NCBI GenBank assembly: GCA_046597185.1
Contig: JBKJLF010000596.1
Location: forward strand, 1-20,025
Direction: 5' to 3'
DNA length: 20,025 bases
DNA from: CAMBDR01 sp046597185
GTDB lineage: Bacteria > Pseudomonadota > Gammaproteobacteria > Burkholderiales > Burkholderiaceae_D
Part shown: one piece after another, positions 9,064-16,582 of the stretch
How positions within the stretch are numbered: the stretch's first letter is position 1
Layout of the letters: each line of letters opens with the position of its first letter
Translations under genes and position numbers: made by a program
Notes under the pieces: generated by a model
Told to the model about the DNA's origin: nothing
Database searches by the model: none
Seen by the model: the letters and a program-made list of their open reading frames with translations, nothing else

Positions 9064-9156
9064 ATGTTTTTATACGTTTTGCCAGGGGCCATGTTTGAGC
9101 AGGCGGCATTTGATGTCACCGAAGCTGGTACAAAATTGCAGGTTCATCTTAAATAA
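9064..9156 (+). CDS. Possible 30-residue peptide upstream of the ABC transporter
   Basis: This small open frame encodes 30 residues beginning MFLYVLPGAM and ending LQVHLK. A near-ideal Shine-Dalgarno sequence, GGGAGGGGA (9052-9060), lies directly before the ATG, stronger than those of most large genes here. It fills the gap between the methyltransferase-like gene and the ABC ATPase, and its stop is 11 bp before the next start. The residues suggest a short beta-rich or hydrophobic peptide with no recognisable family. It could be a leader peptide for translation of the operon, a small transporter subunit, or the remnant of a larger gene. The same frame extends upstream inside the previous gene, but the ribosome site favours this start. 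Confidence 0.45.
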   Translation: MFLYVLPGAMFEQAAFDVTEAGTKLQVHLK

Positions 9157-9167
9157 GGAAAAGCACT

Positions 9168-9863
9168 ATGCAGGTTAATCCGTTAATACGTATACAGAAT
9201 GTAAACCGTCGCTTTCAGTTGGGCGAAACCGTACTGGATGCACTAAAAAGCGTATCCTTGGAAATTCGCTCGGGAGAGTTCCTCGCTGTATGGGGCCCAT
9301 CCGGGAGTGGGAAATCGACCTTGATGAATATTCTTGGCTTGGTTGATGCGCCAACGTCTGGTTCAGTGTGGTTCGATGGGCAAAACACCCTTGATTTGAG
9401 CGACGATGCACTGACCGATTTTCGTGGTGCGAAAATTGGCTTTGTATTTCAAAGCTTTAATCTGGTGCCTGTGTTATCAGCACTGGAAAACGTGCTCATG
9501 CCCTTGCAAATTCAGGGCATGAGCGACGCTCAAGCGCGTAGCCGTGCGGTTGCTGCGCTCAATGATGTGGGCTTGAGTAAATTCAGTGATTCGCGTCCTG
9601 ATCAACTCTCGGGCGGCCAGCGCCAGCGTGTTGCCATTGCGCGGGCACTGGCAATTCACCCCAAATTAGTGATTGCGGATGAACCAACAGCGAATCTTGA
9701 TTCTGAAAATAGCCGCATGGTCGTTGAACTGATGCGTGAGATGAACCGGGCAAAAGGCGTAACCTTCGTGTTTACAACGCATGATCAGCGTTTGCTTGAT
9801 CATGTCGATAGGAAAATTTTACTGCGCGATGGTGCGATTGAAAGTGATGAGGTGCTGAAATGA
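9168..9863 (+). CDS. ABC transporter ATP-binding protein, LolD/MacB type
   Basis: The protein has 231 residues, typical of LolD/MacB-type ATPases. All catalytic motifs are present: Walker A GPSGSGKST (43-51), Q-loop Gln95, signature LSGGQ (147-151), Walker B LVIADE (167-172) and the switch His205. It should form a homodimer that powers the FtsX-type permease of the next gene. Members drive lipoprotein release, peptide or macrolide efflux, or related envelope tasks by mechanotransmission. The start is supported by AAGGAAAA upstream. Its end overlaps the permease start by four bases (ATGA), indicating translational coupling. Its place after the biosynthetic genes suggests product export. Confidence 0.95.
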   Translation: MQVNPLIRIQNVNRRFQLGETVLDALKSVSLEIRSGEFLAVWGPSGSGKSTLMNILGLVDAPTSGSVWFDGQNTLDLSDDALTDFRGAKIGFVFQSFNLVPVLSALENVLMPLQIQGMSDAQARSRAVAALNDVGLSKFSDSRPDQLSGGQRQRVAIARALAIHPKLVIADEPTANLDSENSRMVVELMREMNRAKGVTFVFTTHDQRLLDHVDRKILLRDGAIESDEVLK

Positions 9864-11119
9864 ATATGTTGAAATTAGCCATACGTGGATTGACTCGTAA
9901 CTTACGCCGATCATTGGTAACTTTTCTGGCGATTTCTTTTGGCTTTGCCGCGATTGCCTTGTTTGCTGGCTATACCCATAATGTTTTCGATGGCTTGGCA
10001 CGGCAGTCCATCCATGCTGAATTGATCGGACATTTGACCATCAGCAAGCGCGGTATGCGCACGGAAGGCAAACTTGATCCTGAGCGTTATCTACTCTCCG
10101 GCAGCGACGTAGAAAAAATCACGAATTTGTTACGTAACGAGCCGCATGTCAAAATGGTTTCGCCACGTCTGGGTGTTTCCGGAATCATCAGTAACGGGCG
10201 CGCGAGCACGATTTTCATCGCCGAAGGTATGACACCTGACGCAATGGCCAAACTACAGGAAAACATGTTTACCTCAGCCGAAATCCGCAGTGGTTTGGGA
10301 AATGTGTTTCTTAAAAAGCTGGACCCGGCACATCCTGAACAAGTTTTGCTCAGCCAAGGCCTGGCCGATATGCTGCGCCTGAAAAAAGGTCAGGTGACGC
10401 CTGTACTAACCAATACCCTGAGTGGGCAAGCGAACGCACTGGATGTTAACGTCAGCGGCTTGTTTTCTACTGGTAACTCCGGCACCAATGATAAATTCAT
10501 TTTTATGCCGCTGGAATTGGCACAGTCTTTGTACGACGTGAAAGGTGGCGCAGACAGAATCACGGTATTGCTTGATGATCGGGGGCATACCCAAGCCGCA
10601 GCGGCGCAATTAGGTGCCAAACTGAAGGCCTCAGGGTTTGATATGGAAATTCTGACCTGGCAGCAAATGTCTGATTTCTATAATCAAGTGCATGATATGT
10701 TTGACATGATTTTTGGCTTCATCTTCCTGATTGTTCTCACCGTGGTCGTGATGAGTGTGGCAAACTCGATGGGGATGACCGTGATCGAGCGTACCCGTGA
10801 GATTGGTACATTACGTGCTATCGGACTGCGGCGCGGTGGCGTGGTGCGGCTGTTTGCCATGGAATCGCTTGTGCTTTCAGTAATAGGCATTTCCGTGGGG
10901 CTGATACTGACCCTGGGCGTGAGTTTTGCGATTAATTCAGCGGGTTTATCTTATATTCCACCCGGTAATGCGAGTCCGGTTTTACTTCATGTGGATTTTG
11001 ATACCGAGCGTGTTATGGGTGCGGTGATGATGATGCTGTTCGTCGGAATGCTGGCCGCATATCTGCCTGCCCGTCGTGCCTCACGGCAAACGATCACCCA
11101 GGCACTGGGCCACGTTTAG
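9860..11119 (+). CDS. ABC transporter permease, FtsX/MacB/LolC-E type
   Basis: The protein has 419 residues with the standard topology of the family. One N-terminal membrane helix (about 18-38) is followed by a large periplasmic domain of roughly 230 residues and then three C-terminal helices (about 274-298, 331-355 and 385-405). The cytoplasmic segment ERTREIGTLRAIGLRR between helices two and three is the conserved FtsX coupling region that contacts the ATPase. It overlaps the ATPase gene by four bases and is followed 11 bp later by a LolA-like gene. This fits a mechanotransmission transporter acting on an inner-membrane or periplasmic substrate. Only one permease gene is present, so a homodimer as in MacB is likely. 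Confidence 0.93.
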   Translation: MNMLKLAIRGLTRNLRRSLVTFLAISFGFAAIALFAGYTHNVFDGLARQSIHAELIGHLTISKRGMRTEGKLDPERYLLSGSDVEKITNLLRNEPHVKMVSPRLGVSGIISNGRASTIFIAEGMTPDAMAKLQENMFTSAEIRSGLGNVFLKKLDPAHPEQVLLSQGLADMLRLKKGQVTPVLTNTLSGQANALDVNVSGLFSTGNSGTNDKFIFMPLELAQSLYDVKGGADRITVLLDDRGHTQAAAAQLGAKLKASGFDMEILTWQQMSDFYNQVHDMFDMIFGFIFLIVLTVVVMSVANSMGMTVIERTREIGTLRAIGLRRGGVVRLFAMESLVLSVIGISVGLILTLGVSFAINSAGLSYIPPGNASPVLLHVDFDTERVMGAVMMMLFVGMLAAYLPARRASRQTITQALGHV

Positions 11120-11130
11120 GAGTATAACTT

Positions 11131-11871
11131 GTGAATACATTAATTAAATGGATCTGTGGAGCCACACTGACTGGCGCTTGTATGATTGCCTGGGCCGCAC
11201 CTGATACCCAGGCGCTGCTGCAGCAATCTGACCGCGCCCGTGGTGGTGGTTTGACTGGCATTACCTGGGAAATCCAGGTTACGTCGCGCGATGGTGACAA
11301 GGCCGCTGAATTACAACGCTTGCTTGTGAAAGCCAGCCCTGACGCCAGTTTGGCGGAAACGGTGGAGCCGGCACGCTCAAAAGGCTCCAAATTATTGCAA
11401 GTAGGACGCAATATGTGGCTGACCAAAGTGGGTTTGTCAAAACCAGTACCGATCTCGCCACGCCAGCGCATGACCGGGCAAGCCTCCAACGGTGATATTG
11501 CCGCCACCAATTACGCAGGCGACTATGATGCCAAGGTGGCCCAGGAGGAAACCCTGAATGGGGAAGCGTGTTATGTTCTGGAATTACGCGCCAAGCATAA
11601 TCGCACGACCTATGACCGCATCCGCTATTGGGTTTCCACCAGCCGTAATGTCGGGGTCAAAGCCGAGTTTTATTCGGTCAGTGGAAAATTGTTGAAAACG
11701 GCAATGTTTGAGTATGGAAATGTAATCAATTTTAACGAAAAACGTATTCCGTTTGTCAGCAAAATGACGATTCGCGATGCATTGACCCCGGCTGAAACCG
11801 TGATGGAATTTGGTTCAATCAAGGTAGAAAAAATCGCGCCATCCGAGTTTGATTTGGGACAGGCACAATGA
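11131..11871 (+). CDS. LolA-like outer-membrane lipoprotein-sorting protein
   Basis: The protein has 246 residues with a GTG start. An N-terminal signal peptide is clear, with a probable cleavage after AWA near residue 23; a cysteine in LTGAC lies in the hydrophobic core but lacks a good lipobox. The mature part matches, by memory, the LolA_like family of periplasmic lipoprotein-sorting proteins: ISPRQRMTGQASNGD followed by a Tyr/Asp-rich segment, then repeated short beta strands such as IRYWVSTSRNVG. Such proteins are half-barrels that carry acylated molecules across the periplasm. It is placed between a LolCDE-like transporter and a beta-barrel gene and overlaps the latter by four bases, so it is likely the periplasmic carrier of this export route. 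Confidence 0.8.
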   Translation: MNTLIKWICGATLTGACMIAWAAPDTQALLQQSDRARGGGLTGITWEIQVTSRDGDKAAELQRLLVKASPDASLAETVEPARSKGSKLLQVGRNMWLTKVGLSKPVPISPRQRMTGQASNGDIAATNYAGDYDAKVAQEETLNGEACYVLELRAKHNRTTYDRIRYWVSTSRNVGVKAEFYSVSGKLLKTAMFEYGNVINFNEKRIPFVSKMTIRDALTPAETVMEFGSIKVEKIAPSEFDLGQAQ

Positions 11872-13079
11872 AGCAATGGCATGGTTCGGTGTTTTTTTTC
11901 CTTGTACTTGGGAGCCATGCGGTTCATGCCCAATCATGGAAAGTATCCGGGGACGGTGCCTTGTATGGCTATGCTATTAAAACTTCACTCAATGACGCAA
12001 GTGTATTAAACCCGCAAAACCAGATTGCCAGGCTTGCCGAATCTCGTGAGATAGTCGAGGTCCGGTATAACTTCAAGGCCCGGTATGACAAGTTGCAAAT
12101 GAGCGCCAGGCCAATCGTGCTGGCGCAAAAATCGCACGACGGGGAAAGCACAATGGCTAAGGATGCATTTCTTAGTCAGTGGCAGGTGCAACTGCCTGTC
12201 GCGGAATATTGGAGCGCCTCTGCTGGTCGGGAGGTGCTGAACTGGGGGGCGGGACAATACCGTTCCCCCTCCAGCCCATTTTATTTTGATAACGGGCGTA
12301 GCAATCCGGTACGCGAGTTATCTGGCATGGATGTGGTCAAACTGGCGTGGACGCCCAATGTGAACACGGCATTGACGTTTGCCAAGATCGTTGGCTCTGG
12401 CCATATGGCGACAACAGACGACCTCTGGCGCAATGGGTGGTTGGCTAAATGGGAACAGCGCGGTGAGACTTGGGCTGGCGGTGCCGTCGTGGCAAAACCC
12501 TCAGCGCAAGCAGCATTTATCGGCGTGCATGGACAAAAAACACTGGACGAGGCTTGGCTGATGTATGGTGAAGTTGGCTCCGGTTCGCTCATTTCAGCGC
12601 TGGTTTCGCCAGCCGACTTGACAATGCCATTTGTTGTACAAGCAAAAACACCCCGTCGTAGTGTTGGGTTGCTCGGTGTCGCCTATACGCTTGAGAGTGG
12701 CGACAGCCTATACGCTGAATGGTTGCATGACAACGCTGGTTATTCCGGCAGTGAGTCTGCGGCATATTTCAACCGTGCGGCAAGCTCCCCATCACAAGCA
12801 GGATTGGCGCTGGCTTATGCACCGCGCTTGCTGAACCGAAATTATCTGCATCTGATCAGGCAAACCAATCTGACCGACACCAATGGCTTCACACGTCTGA
12901 TGTATACGCGTAATCTTGATAGTGGCGGCAACGAGTTTGGGGGCTATGTGGAACACACGCTTGGTAACCGGGTGGCCTTGTATGGCTTGGCTGTCATCTC
13001 TTCTGGTGGTGCAAAAGGCGAGTTTTCGTCCTTGTTTAAGCGCCTGGTGATGGTGGGATGTAAAATTACGCTTCCGTAA
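11868..13079 (+). CDS. Outer-membrane beta-barrel protein, porin-like, unassigned family
   Basis: The protein has 403 residues with a signal peptide ending AVHAQ near residue 22. The rest alternates short amphipathic strands with Gly/Asn/Ser turns (for example SASAGREVLNWGAGQY, SLYAEWLHDNAGY and EFGGYVEHTLGNRVALYGLA), as expected for a beta barrel of about 14-18 strands. The C-terminus ends in KITLP and not the usual aromatic residue, so barrel assembly may be atypical. The ATGA overlap with the LolA-like gene shows coupling. I cannot assign it to a named family. By context it is the outer-membrane part of the export system, a role similar to the barrels that accompany LolA-like/MMPL sets (inference). 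Confidence 0.7.
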   Translation: MKQWHGSVFFFLVLGSHAVHAQSWKVSGDGALYGYAIKTSLNDASVLNPQNQIARLAESREIVEVRYNFKARYDKLQMSARPIVLAQKSHDGESTMAKDAFLSQWQVQLPVAEYWSASAGREVLNWGAGQYRSPSSPFYFDNGRSNPVRELSGMDVVKLAWTPNVNTALTFAKIVGSGHMATTDDLWRNGWLAKWEQRGETWAGGAVVAKPSAQAAFIGVHGQKTLDEAWLMYGEVGSGSLISALVSPADLTMPFVVQAKTPRRSVGLLGVAYTLESGDSLYAEWLHDNAGYSGSESAAYFNRAASSPSQAGLALAYAPRLLNRNYLHLIRQTNLTDTNGFTRLMYTRNLDSGGNEFGGYVEHTLGNRVALYGLAVISSGGAKGEFSSLFKRLVMVGCKITLP

Positions 13080-13099
13080 ATTGCGCATTTGCTTAAACC

Positions 13100-13966
13100 A
13101 TGACGGCCTGCCCCAAATGTGCCTACGTGCGCCAGCCTTCGGATAAGCACATCCACCCTGGCGTATGCCCCCAGTGCGGTATCGCCTATCAAAAATACAT
13201 CGAGCGCCAACAAAGCCTGGCCGCTGGCGGTGGTGCCGCATCAAAGCCAACCGAAGCCAAGCCCGAATCTAAGCACGAATCTAAGCAAACCAGCGCGACC
13301 GGGCATTTCCCTGAATCCGAACTCGATTATGAAGAAGTGCTGACCTGGCAGGAAACAATTCGGCGGCGTTGCGTCGAAGTGCCTGACCGGGTGGAGGATG
13401 CGGTATTTTGGGCACGCGCCATCGGCTGGTGGATTTTGCTGCTGCTGTGCTTGCGCTTCACCTTGGGCGGCATCAATCCGGAAGCCTTGATGGGCTCGTT
13501 TTTCCACAATATGATTTTACCCTTCCACGAATTTGGCCACGTTTTGTTTCGCCCATTCGGGCGGTTTTTAACGATTCTTGGCGGTAGCCTGTTTCAGGTA
13601 AGCATGCCGCTGGGTTTAATGGTGGCGTTTATCTGGAAACAGCGCGAAACCTATGGCGCAATGGTGATGTTGTGGTGGGCCGGGCAAAGCTTTATCGATC
13701 TCTCACCCTATGTGGCCGATGCGGTGGAACGTAATTTGCCACTGGTTGGCGGTGCCAGTGAAGAAGCGCATGACTGGGGCAATTTACTCACCATGACGCA
13801 AATGCTCGATCACACCCAGGCAGTGGCCCGTTTGTGTTTTGGCACGGGGGTATTATTGATGTTAATGGCCCTGGCGTGGGGCGCGTATCTGCTGAAATTA
13901 CAGTATCATCGGCGCGCCAGTATTATTTCTAAAGGGGACGCGGATGTTGATGCAGGGATGCGGTAA
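13100..13966 (+). CDS. Membrane protein with N-terminal zinc ribbon and HExxH metalloprotease-like motif
   Basis: The protein has 288 residues. The N-terminus is a zinc ribbon with Cys4, Cys7, Cys23 and Cys26, followed by a Lys/Glu/Ser-rich linker (about 35-70). Hydrophobic helices follow (about 108-124, 133-150, 162-180, 187-203 and 250-270). HEFGH at 143-147, inside a membrane segment, is an HExxH zinc motif, and FIDLSPYVAD with Asp200 could supply the third ligand. This arrangement resembles M50-type intramembrane proteases. I know no named function. It starts 20 bp after the barrel gene without a strong ribosome site and overlaps the start of the ruined M28 peptidase gene by 23 bp, so those two formed an operon. 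Confidence 0.75.
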   Translation: MTACPKCAYVRQPSDKHIHPGVCPQCGIAYQKYIERQQSLAAGGGAASKPTEAKPESKHESKQTSATGHFPESELDYEEVLTWQETIRRRCVEVPDRVEDAVFWARAIGWWILLLLCLRFTLGGINPEALMGSFFHNMILPFHEFGHVLFRPFGRFLTILGGSLFQVSMPLGLMVAFIWKQRETYGAMVMLWWAGQSFIDLSPYVADAVERNLPLVGGASEEAHDWGNLLTMTQMLDHTQAVARLCFGTGVLLMLMALAWGAYLLKLQYHRRASIISKGDADVDAGMR

Positions 13967-14849
13967 ATTGGGGGCGAAGTTCGGCCAGGCTTTGTGCAGT
14001 TTGGCGGGGCTGCTGGTGATGGCTACGAGTTGTCTGGCTTTTGACCAGCTTGGCGAAAAAGCCGTTGAAAAAAAGGTCGCAGGCAGCGCGACAGCCGCCT
14101 TGTTCTCTGCGCAGCAATTGCAAAGCGCTGCCAAATTACGCGATGCCGCGTTGACCGATAACGTCAGTTATGCCGTGTTGGAGTCGCTCACCAGCGAAGT
14201 GGGCGCAAGGTTGGCTGGTAGTGCAGCCGATGCACGCGCCGTGGCCTGGGCGGAAGCGAAATTGAAAGCGTTGGGTTTTGATAAGGTGTGGAAAGAGCCG
14301 GTCACCTTTCCAACCTGGAAGCGCGGCGTGGAGCGCGCCGAAATTATCGCCCCGTTTTCTCATGTGCTCTCGGTGACCGCCCTGGGGGGGCGTTCCCACG
14401 TCCGCCACAGGCATCAAGGCAGAATTGGTGGAATTTGCCACGCTGCAAGACATCAATAACGCCAACCCTGAGTAAGTGCGCGGCAAGATTGTATTTTTAA
14501 ATCATAAAATGCAAACGCCGAAAGATTATGGCGTGCTGGGCGGTGAGCGCAGCCGGGGGCATCGGCTGCTGCCAGCAAAGGCGCAGTGGCCTTCGTGATG
14601 CGCTCGGCAGGTACGGATAGCCATCGTTTCCCGCATACCGGGTCCATGCGCTACGAAAAAGACATCGCGCAAATTCCGGCGGCGGACGATTATTTTGATT
14701 TGCACCATACGCACGACGATACGTTTGATAAAATCGTCCCGGCGCGCATTAACCAAGCCACTGCGGCGTATGTTGTGTTTGCCTGGCTGGCGGCGCAAGC
14801 GCCGATTAGTTTTGGTTCGGGGCAGAATGTGTTGAAGCCGAAAAAATAG
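13944..14849 (+). pseudogene. M28-family aminopeptidase, broken by frameshifts, a stop and a large deletion
   Basis: The 5' part is a normal secreted M28-type N-terminus with AAAGGGGA before the ATG, a signal sequence and the block LESLTSEVGARLAGS. Four lesions follow. One extra G in a run of seven (14384-14390) shifts the frame. TAA at 14473-14475 falls where the family reads NPE-x-VRGK. One missing G near 14555-14559 shifts the frame again. Finally the sequence jumps from MRYEKDIAQIPAAD straight to YFDLHHTHDDT, so about 200 or more residues carrying most zinc ligands are gone. The C-terminal AAYVVFAWLAA tail is still readable. The homopolymer shifts could be sequencing errors; the stop and the deletion could not be explained that way. 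Confidence 0.9.
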
Positions 14850-15003
14850 GTGGATTATTTGCTGGGGAATGCGTTTTTGAAGGAGGTGTGTATGTTATGC
14901 CTTGCTGTGGCGGCTTCATAATCCGGTGCTGGATAATACGGCGTTGGAACAGTTTTTGTTGCGTGGGGCTTCGGCGCAGCGGCGAAATTGAGTACGTGGA
15001 AGT
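14850..15003 (+). other. Unassigned tail between the M28 remnant and the cassette array
   Basis: No intact gene is visible. A strong ribosome-site-like AAGGAGGTG (14879-14887) precedes ATG 14892, but the frame stops after nine codons. In another frame the + strand reads about 30 residues ending RGASAQRRN before a TGA near 15000, which could be the eroded end of a former gene. Both are too short to identify. Confidence 0.35.
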
Positions 15004-15057
15004 GAGGGGCGCGACGCAGCTTCATCGCGGCGCTTCCCCTCGACTGTAGGGTTCGGC
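15004..15057 (-). repeat. attC-like hairpin closing the 53-aa/pseudogene cassette
   Basis: GAGGGG (15004-15009) pairs with CCCCTC (15036-15041), extended by AGT/ACT around one bulged G, and CGCGA pairs with TCGCG inside with a further bulge. The heptamer GTTCGGC (15051-15057; GCCGAAC on the - strand) is the probable inverse core. I could not find the outer core on the low-coordinate side, so this may be the truncated end of the array. Confidence 0.5.
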
Positions 15058-15063
15058 CCCATT

Positions 15064-15464
15064 TCAAAGGACATGTGCAAAGTACTCACGCAGCTTGAAC
15101 TGGTTAACGCCAATTTTGCCTTCCCACCAGCAGGTTGGGTATGGCATATCAACAAAGCGCCGGTTTGGGAGGCTTCGCGCTTTGACTGAAACAAACGAAT
15201 CACTGAAGCCTGGATGTTCGTGTGTTCCGCGAATGCCACAGAAGCCAAGTATCGCAACAATGACATCGCGCTCGGCTTTGTTTGACTTGATGACCTTGGC
15301 AAAGTGCGATTGTAAAGCTGCACTAGTTCTTGCGGCTCAAACATCATCCCTTTGGACTTGGCGTACTCAAAGTTTTCCGCTGATGGCCCTCGCGATGCGG
15401 CTGGTTTCCAGCCTGCCGGGGACCAGAATGCGTCAAGAAGAATTTTCAATGCTCGCTTATCCAT
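15064..15464 (-). pseudogene. Frameshifted cassette gene, unknown conserved protein (about 133 aa)
   Basis: From ATG 15464 (AGGAAA upstream) the frame reads MDKRALKILLDAFWSPAGWK and on to GMMFEPQEL. It then breaks near 15318-15325. One base over, the frame continues ALQSHFAKVIKSNKAERD, LGFCGIRGTHEHPGF, RRFVDMPYPTCWWEGKIG and ends LREYFAHVL at a TGA (15064-15066). Total length of 401 bp confirms a single-base loss or gain. The two halves together look like a full small soluble protein of a type I recall as hypothetical in several proteobacteria; no function is known to me. It overlaps the end of the upstream 53-aa gene by 19 bp. A sequencing error is possible because only one lesion is seen. 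Confidence 0.75.
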
Positions 15465-15607
15465 GGTGATTTCCTATGGGGGCTAATGTTGAGATGCCGG
15501 GATCGCCGCCATACGACACCAAGCACGGGCTGAGTTCGCTCCATGCGTTCCTTTGGTGTACGCCCCTTCAGCTCAGGAATTGAGTTTTTGCTCCAGTACA
15601 AAGTCAT
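15446..15607 (-). CDS. Small cassette protein, 53 aa, unknown function
   Basis: The frame starts at ATG 15607 with a perfect GGAGG eight bases upstream and encodes 53 residues beginning MTLYWSKNSIPELKGRTP. It starts 34 bp inside the cassette boundary (core GTTGGGC at 15647-15641), the normal position for the first gene of a cassette. Its 3' end overlaps the next gene, so translation may be coupled. The N-terminal half looks protein-like; the Arg/Ser/His-rich C-terminal half may be a frameshifted ending. No family is recognised and it is unlikely to be secreted. Confidence 0.55.
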   Translation of the reverse strand: MTLYWSKNSIPELKGRTPKERMERTQPVLGVVWRRSRHLNISPHRKSPWISEH

Positions 15608-15640
15608 TTTGTAAGCCTCCGCCAGTAATTAAACATGGTT

Positions 15641-15863
15641 GCCCAACGAATAGCGTTTATCTTCCGCCCCACAAACGCAAAAGCGAGCCGCGCAGCAGTC
15701 GCGGCGGATAAACCCGGTTTAACTTAACCACCTGCTGCGGCGGTACACAGGGGATTCTATAACAGTCGATGGGAAATTGCGCCTGCAAATATTCGTATTT
15801 CGCAACACAATTGTTAAGGCGGTGGCGCAAGGCGCGATTTGTGGTATTTGTTTAACATGTGGC
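15641..15863 (-). repeat. Long attC-like spacer, copy 1 of a roughly 200-bp repeat
   Basis: This spacer is near-identical to 17800-18013. The low-coordinate end carries the core GCCCAAC (GTTGGGC on the - strand), a perfect GTTRRRY match. GTTTATC (15654-15660) pairs with GATAAAC with CCGCC/GGCGG inside and a bulge; in the other copy the inner stem bases differ but still pair. GTTAAGGC (about 15813-15820) is the likely inverse core. Beyond it the copies share CGCGATTTGTGGTATT. At 180-220 bp it is longer than usual attC sites. Confidence 0.6.
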
Positions 15864-16055
15864 TTGGATAGCCTACCATCACTTGATCCAAACGAATGCT
15901 ACGTAAGCGCGGCTCACCCTCTTCCAGTGCGGCCTGAGCAGCAAGGCTCAATGGTTCACCAATGGAAAATCGCTCACAGAATGATTTTGCCCGTGACTCA
16001 GCGCGAATCTTTGCATGGTAAAAGATTGAACCCAAGAAGCCTTAGCGGTCGTCAT
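15814..16055 (-). pseudogene. Frameshifted small cassette protein cut by the long repeat
   Basis: ATG 16055 opens MTTAKASWVQSFTM, which soon stops. A neighbouring frame from about 16035 reads GSIFYHAKIRAESRAKSFCE, then RFSIGEPLSLAAQAA, LEEGEPRLRSIRLDQVMVG and ends NKYHKSRLAPPP at TAA (15814-15816). The total of 242 bp is not divisible by three, so one frameshift joins them. The RAESRAKSFC..IGEPL pattern resembles small proteins that normally carry an N-terminal membrane anchor, missing here, and a longer C-terminal part. The last 12 or so codons lie inside the repeated spacer, so the C-terminus is probably not native. Function unknown. Confidence 0.5.
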
Positions 16056-16061
16056 AGAAAT

Positions 16062-16157
16062 ACCTGACGTTTGAGGTAAGCGGTAGCCGGAACGCCGCAG
16101 GTGTGGCGGCTACCCAAAGCGCAGTTTTGGGCTGTCCGATTGCCCGAATTGTCAGGG
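16062..16157 (-). repeat. attC-like site after the GFA gene
   Basis: About 96 bp run from ACCTGAC (16062-16068) to GTCAGGG (16151-16157), matching imperfect core and inverse core. Inside, GGTAGCCG (16082-16089) pairs perfectly with CGGCTACC (16107-16114) and CCCAAA (16113-16118) with TTTGGG (16126-16131). Both cores have C where GTT is expected, so the site may be weak. Confidence 0.5.
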
Positions 16158-16160
16158 GGT

Positions 16161-16571
16161 TCACCCAATTGTGCGATCTGAAACATGGTTGATTCCATCG
16201 GAAGTGGGCACCTCGCCAAGATCGAACGGGTTAACTCCTTCCAGGCAAGCGATATTGTATGAAAAAACACTTGGATCTGAACGGCGTTGATGGTGCGTAT
16301 AGATACCACAAACTTTACAGAAATAATGCTTGGCGGTATGTGTATTAAATTGATATAGCGTAAGAAGATCATTGCCTTGCGTGATGCGTAGATTGGCAAG
16401 CGGAACGGATGAGCAGATAGCGCCTCGCCTCCGGCAAATCGAACAGTTGCATCGTCTCGGATCTTCTACGCCTTTGGGTAAGCTCAGTTCGAAGGCTACG
16501 CCGCCGCAATGGCAACGGGCTTTGTGAATTGGGTTAATTCGAACGCTCCCGATAACGCTGAAATTTGGCAT
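16161..16571 (-). CDS. GFA/CENP-V family zinc protein
   Basis: The protein has 136 residues, a normal length for the glutathione-dependent formaldehyde-activating enzyme (GFA)/CENP-V fold. The zinc-binding cysteines are in the expected spacing: Cys20 and Cys22 (ARCHCGGVAF), Cys41, Cys43 and Cys46 (CNCSIC), and Cys85 and Cys88 (CKVCGIYTHH). Family members bind one or two zincs, and most have no proven substrate; a role in S-hydroxymethylglutathione formation is established for few. It is the only gene of its cassette and starts 12 bp inside the boundary near 16583. GGGAG about 11 bases upstream may be the ribosome site. Such genes are common integron cargo. Confidence 0.9.
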   Translation of the reverse strand: MPNFSVIGSVRINPIHKARCHCGGVAFELSLPKGVEDPRRCNCSICRRRGAICSSVPLANLRITQGNDLLTLYQFNTHTAKHYFCKVCGIYTHHQRRSDPSVFSYNIACLEGVNPFDLGEVPTSDGINHVSDRTIG

Positions 16572-16582
16572 TTCTCTGTGCT

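Noticed and set aside
11179..11184. Lipobox in the LolA-like protein (LTGAC).
   Set aside because: The -3 position is Thr and the hydrophobic stretch continues past the Cys to a good AWA signal-peptidase I site.
14879..14918. Small gene after the strong AAGGAGGTG site.
   Set aside because: The frame ends after nine codons and nothing supports a leader-peptide role.
15777..16067. + strand open frame, and its counterpart at 17915-18142, both encoding an IVKA-AQGAICGI-like stretch.
   Set aside because: Similarity follows from the shared repeat; flanking codons differ, substitutions are not biased to third positions, and the frames have no ribosome sites.
16082..16131. Pair of rho-independent terminators after the GFA gene.
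   Set aside because: No T-run follows either stem, and position and core-like ends fit an attC-like site better.
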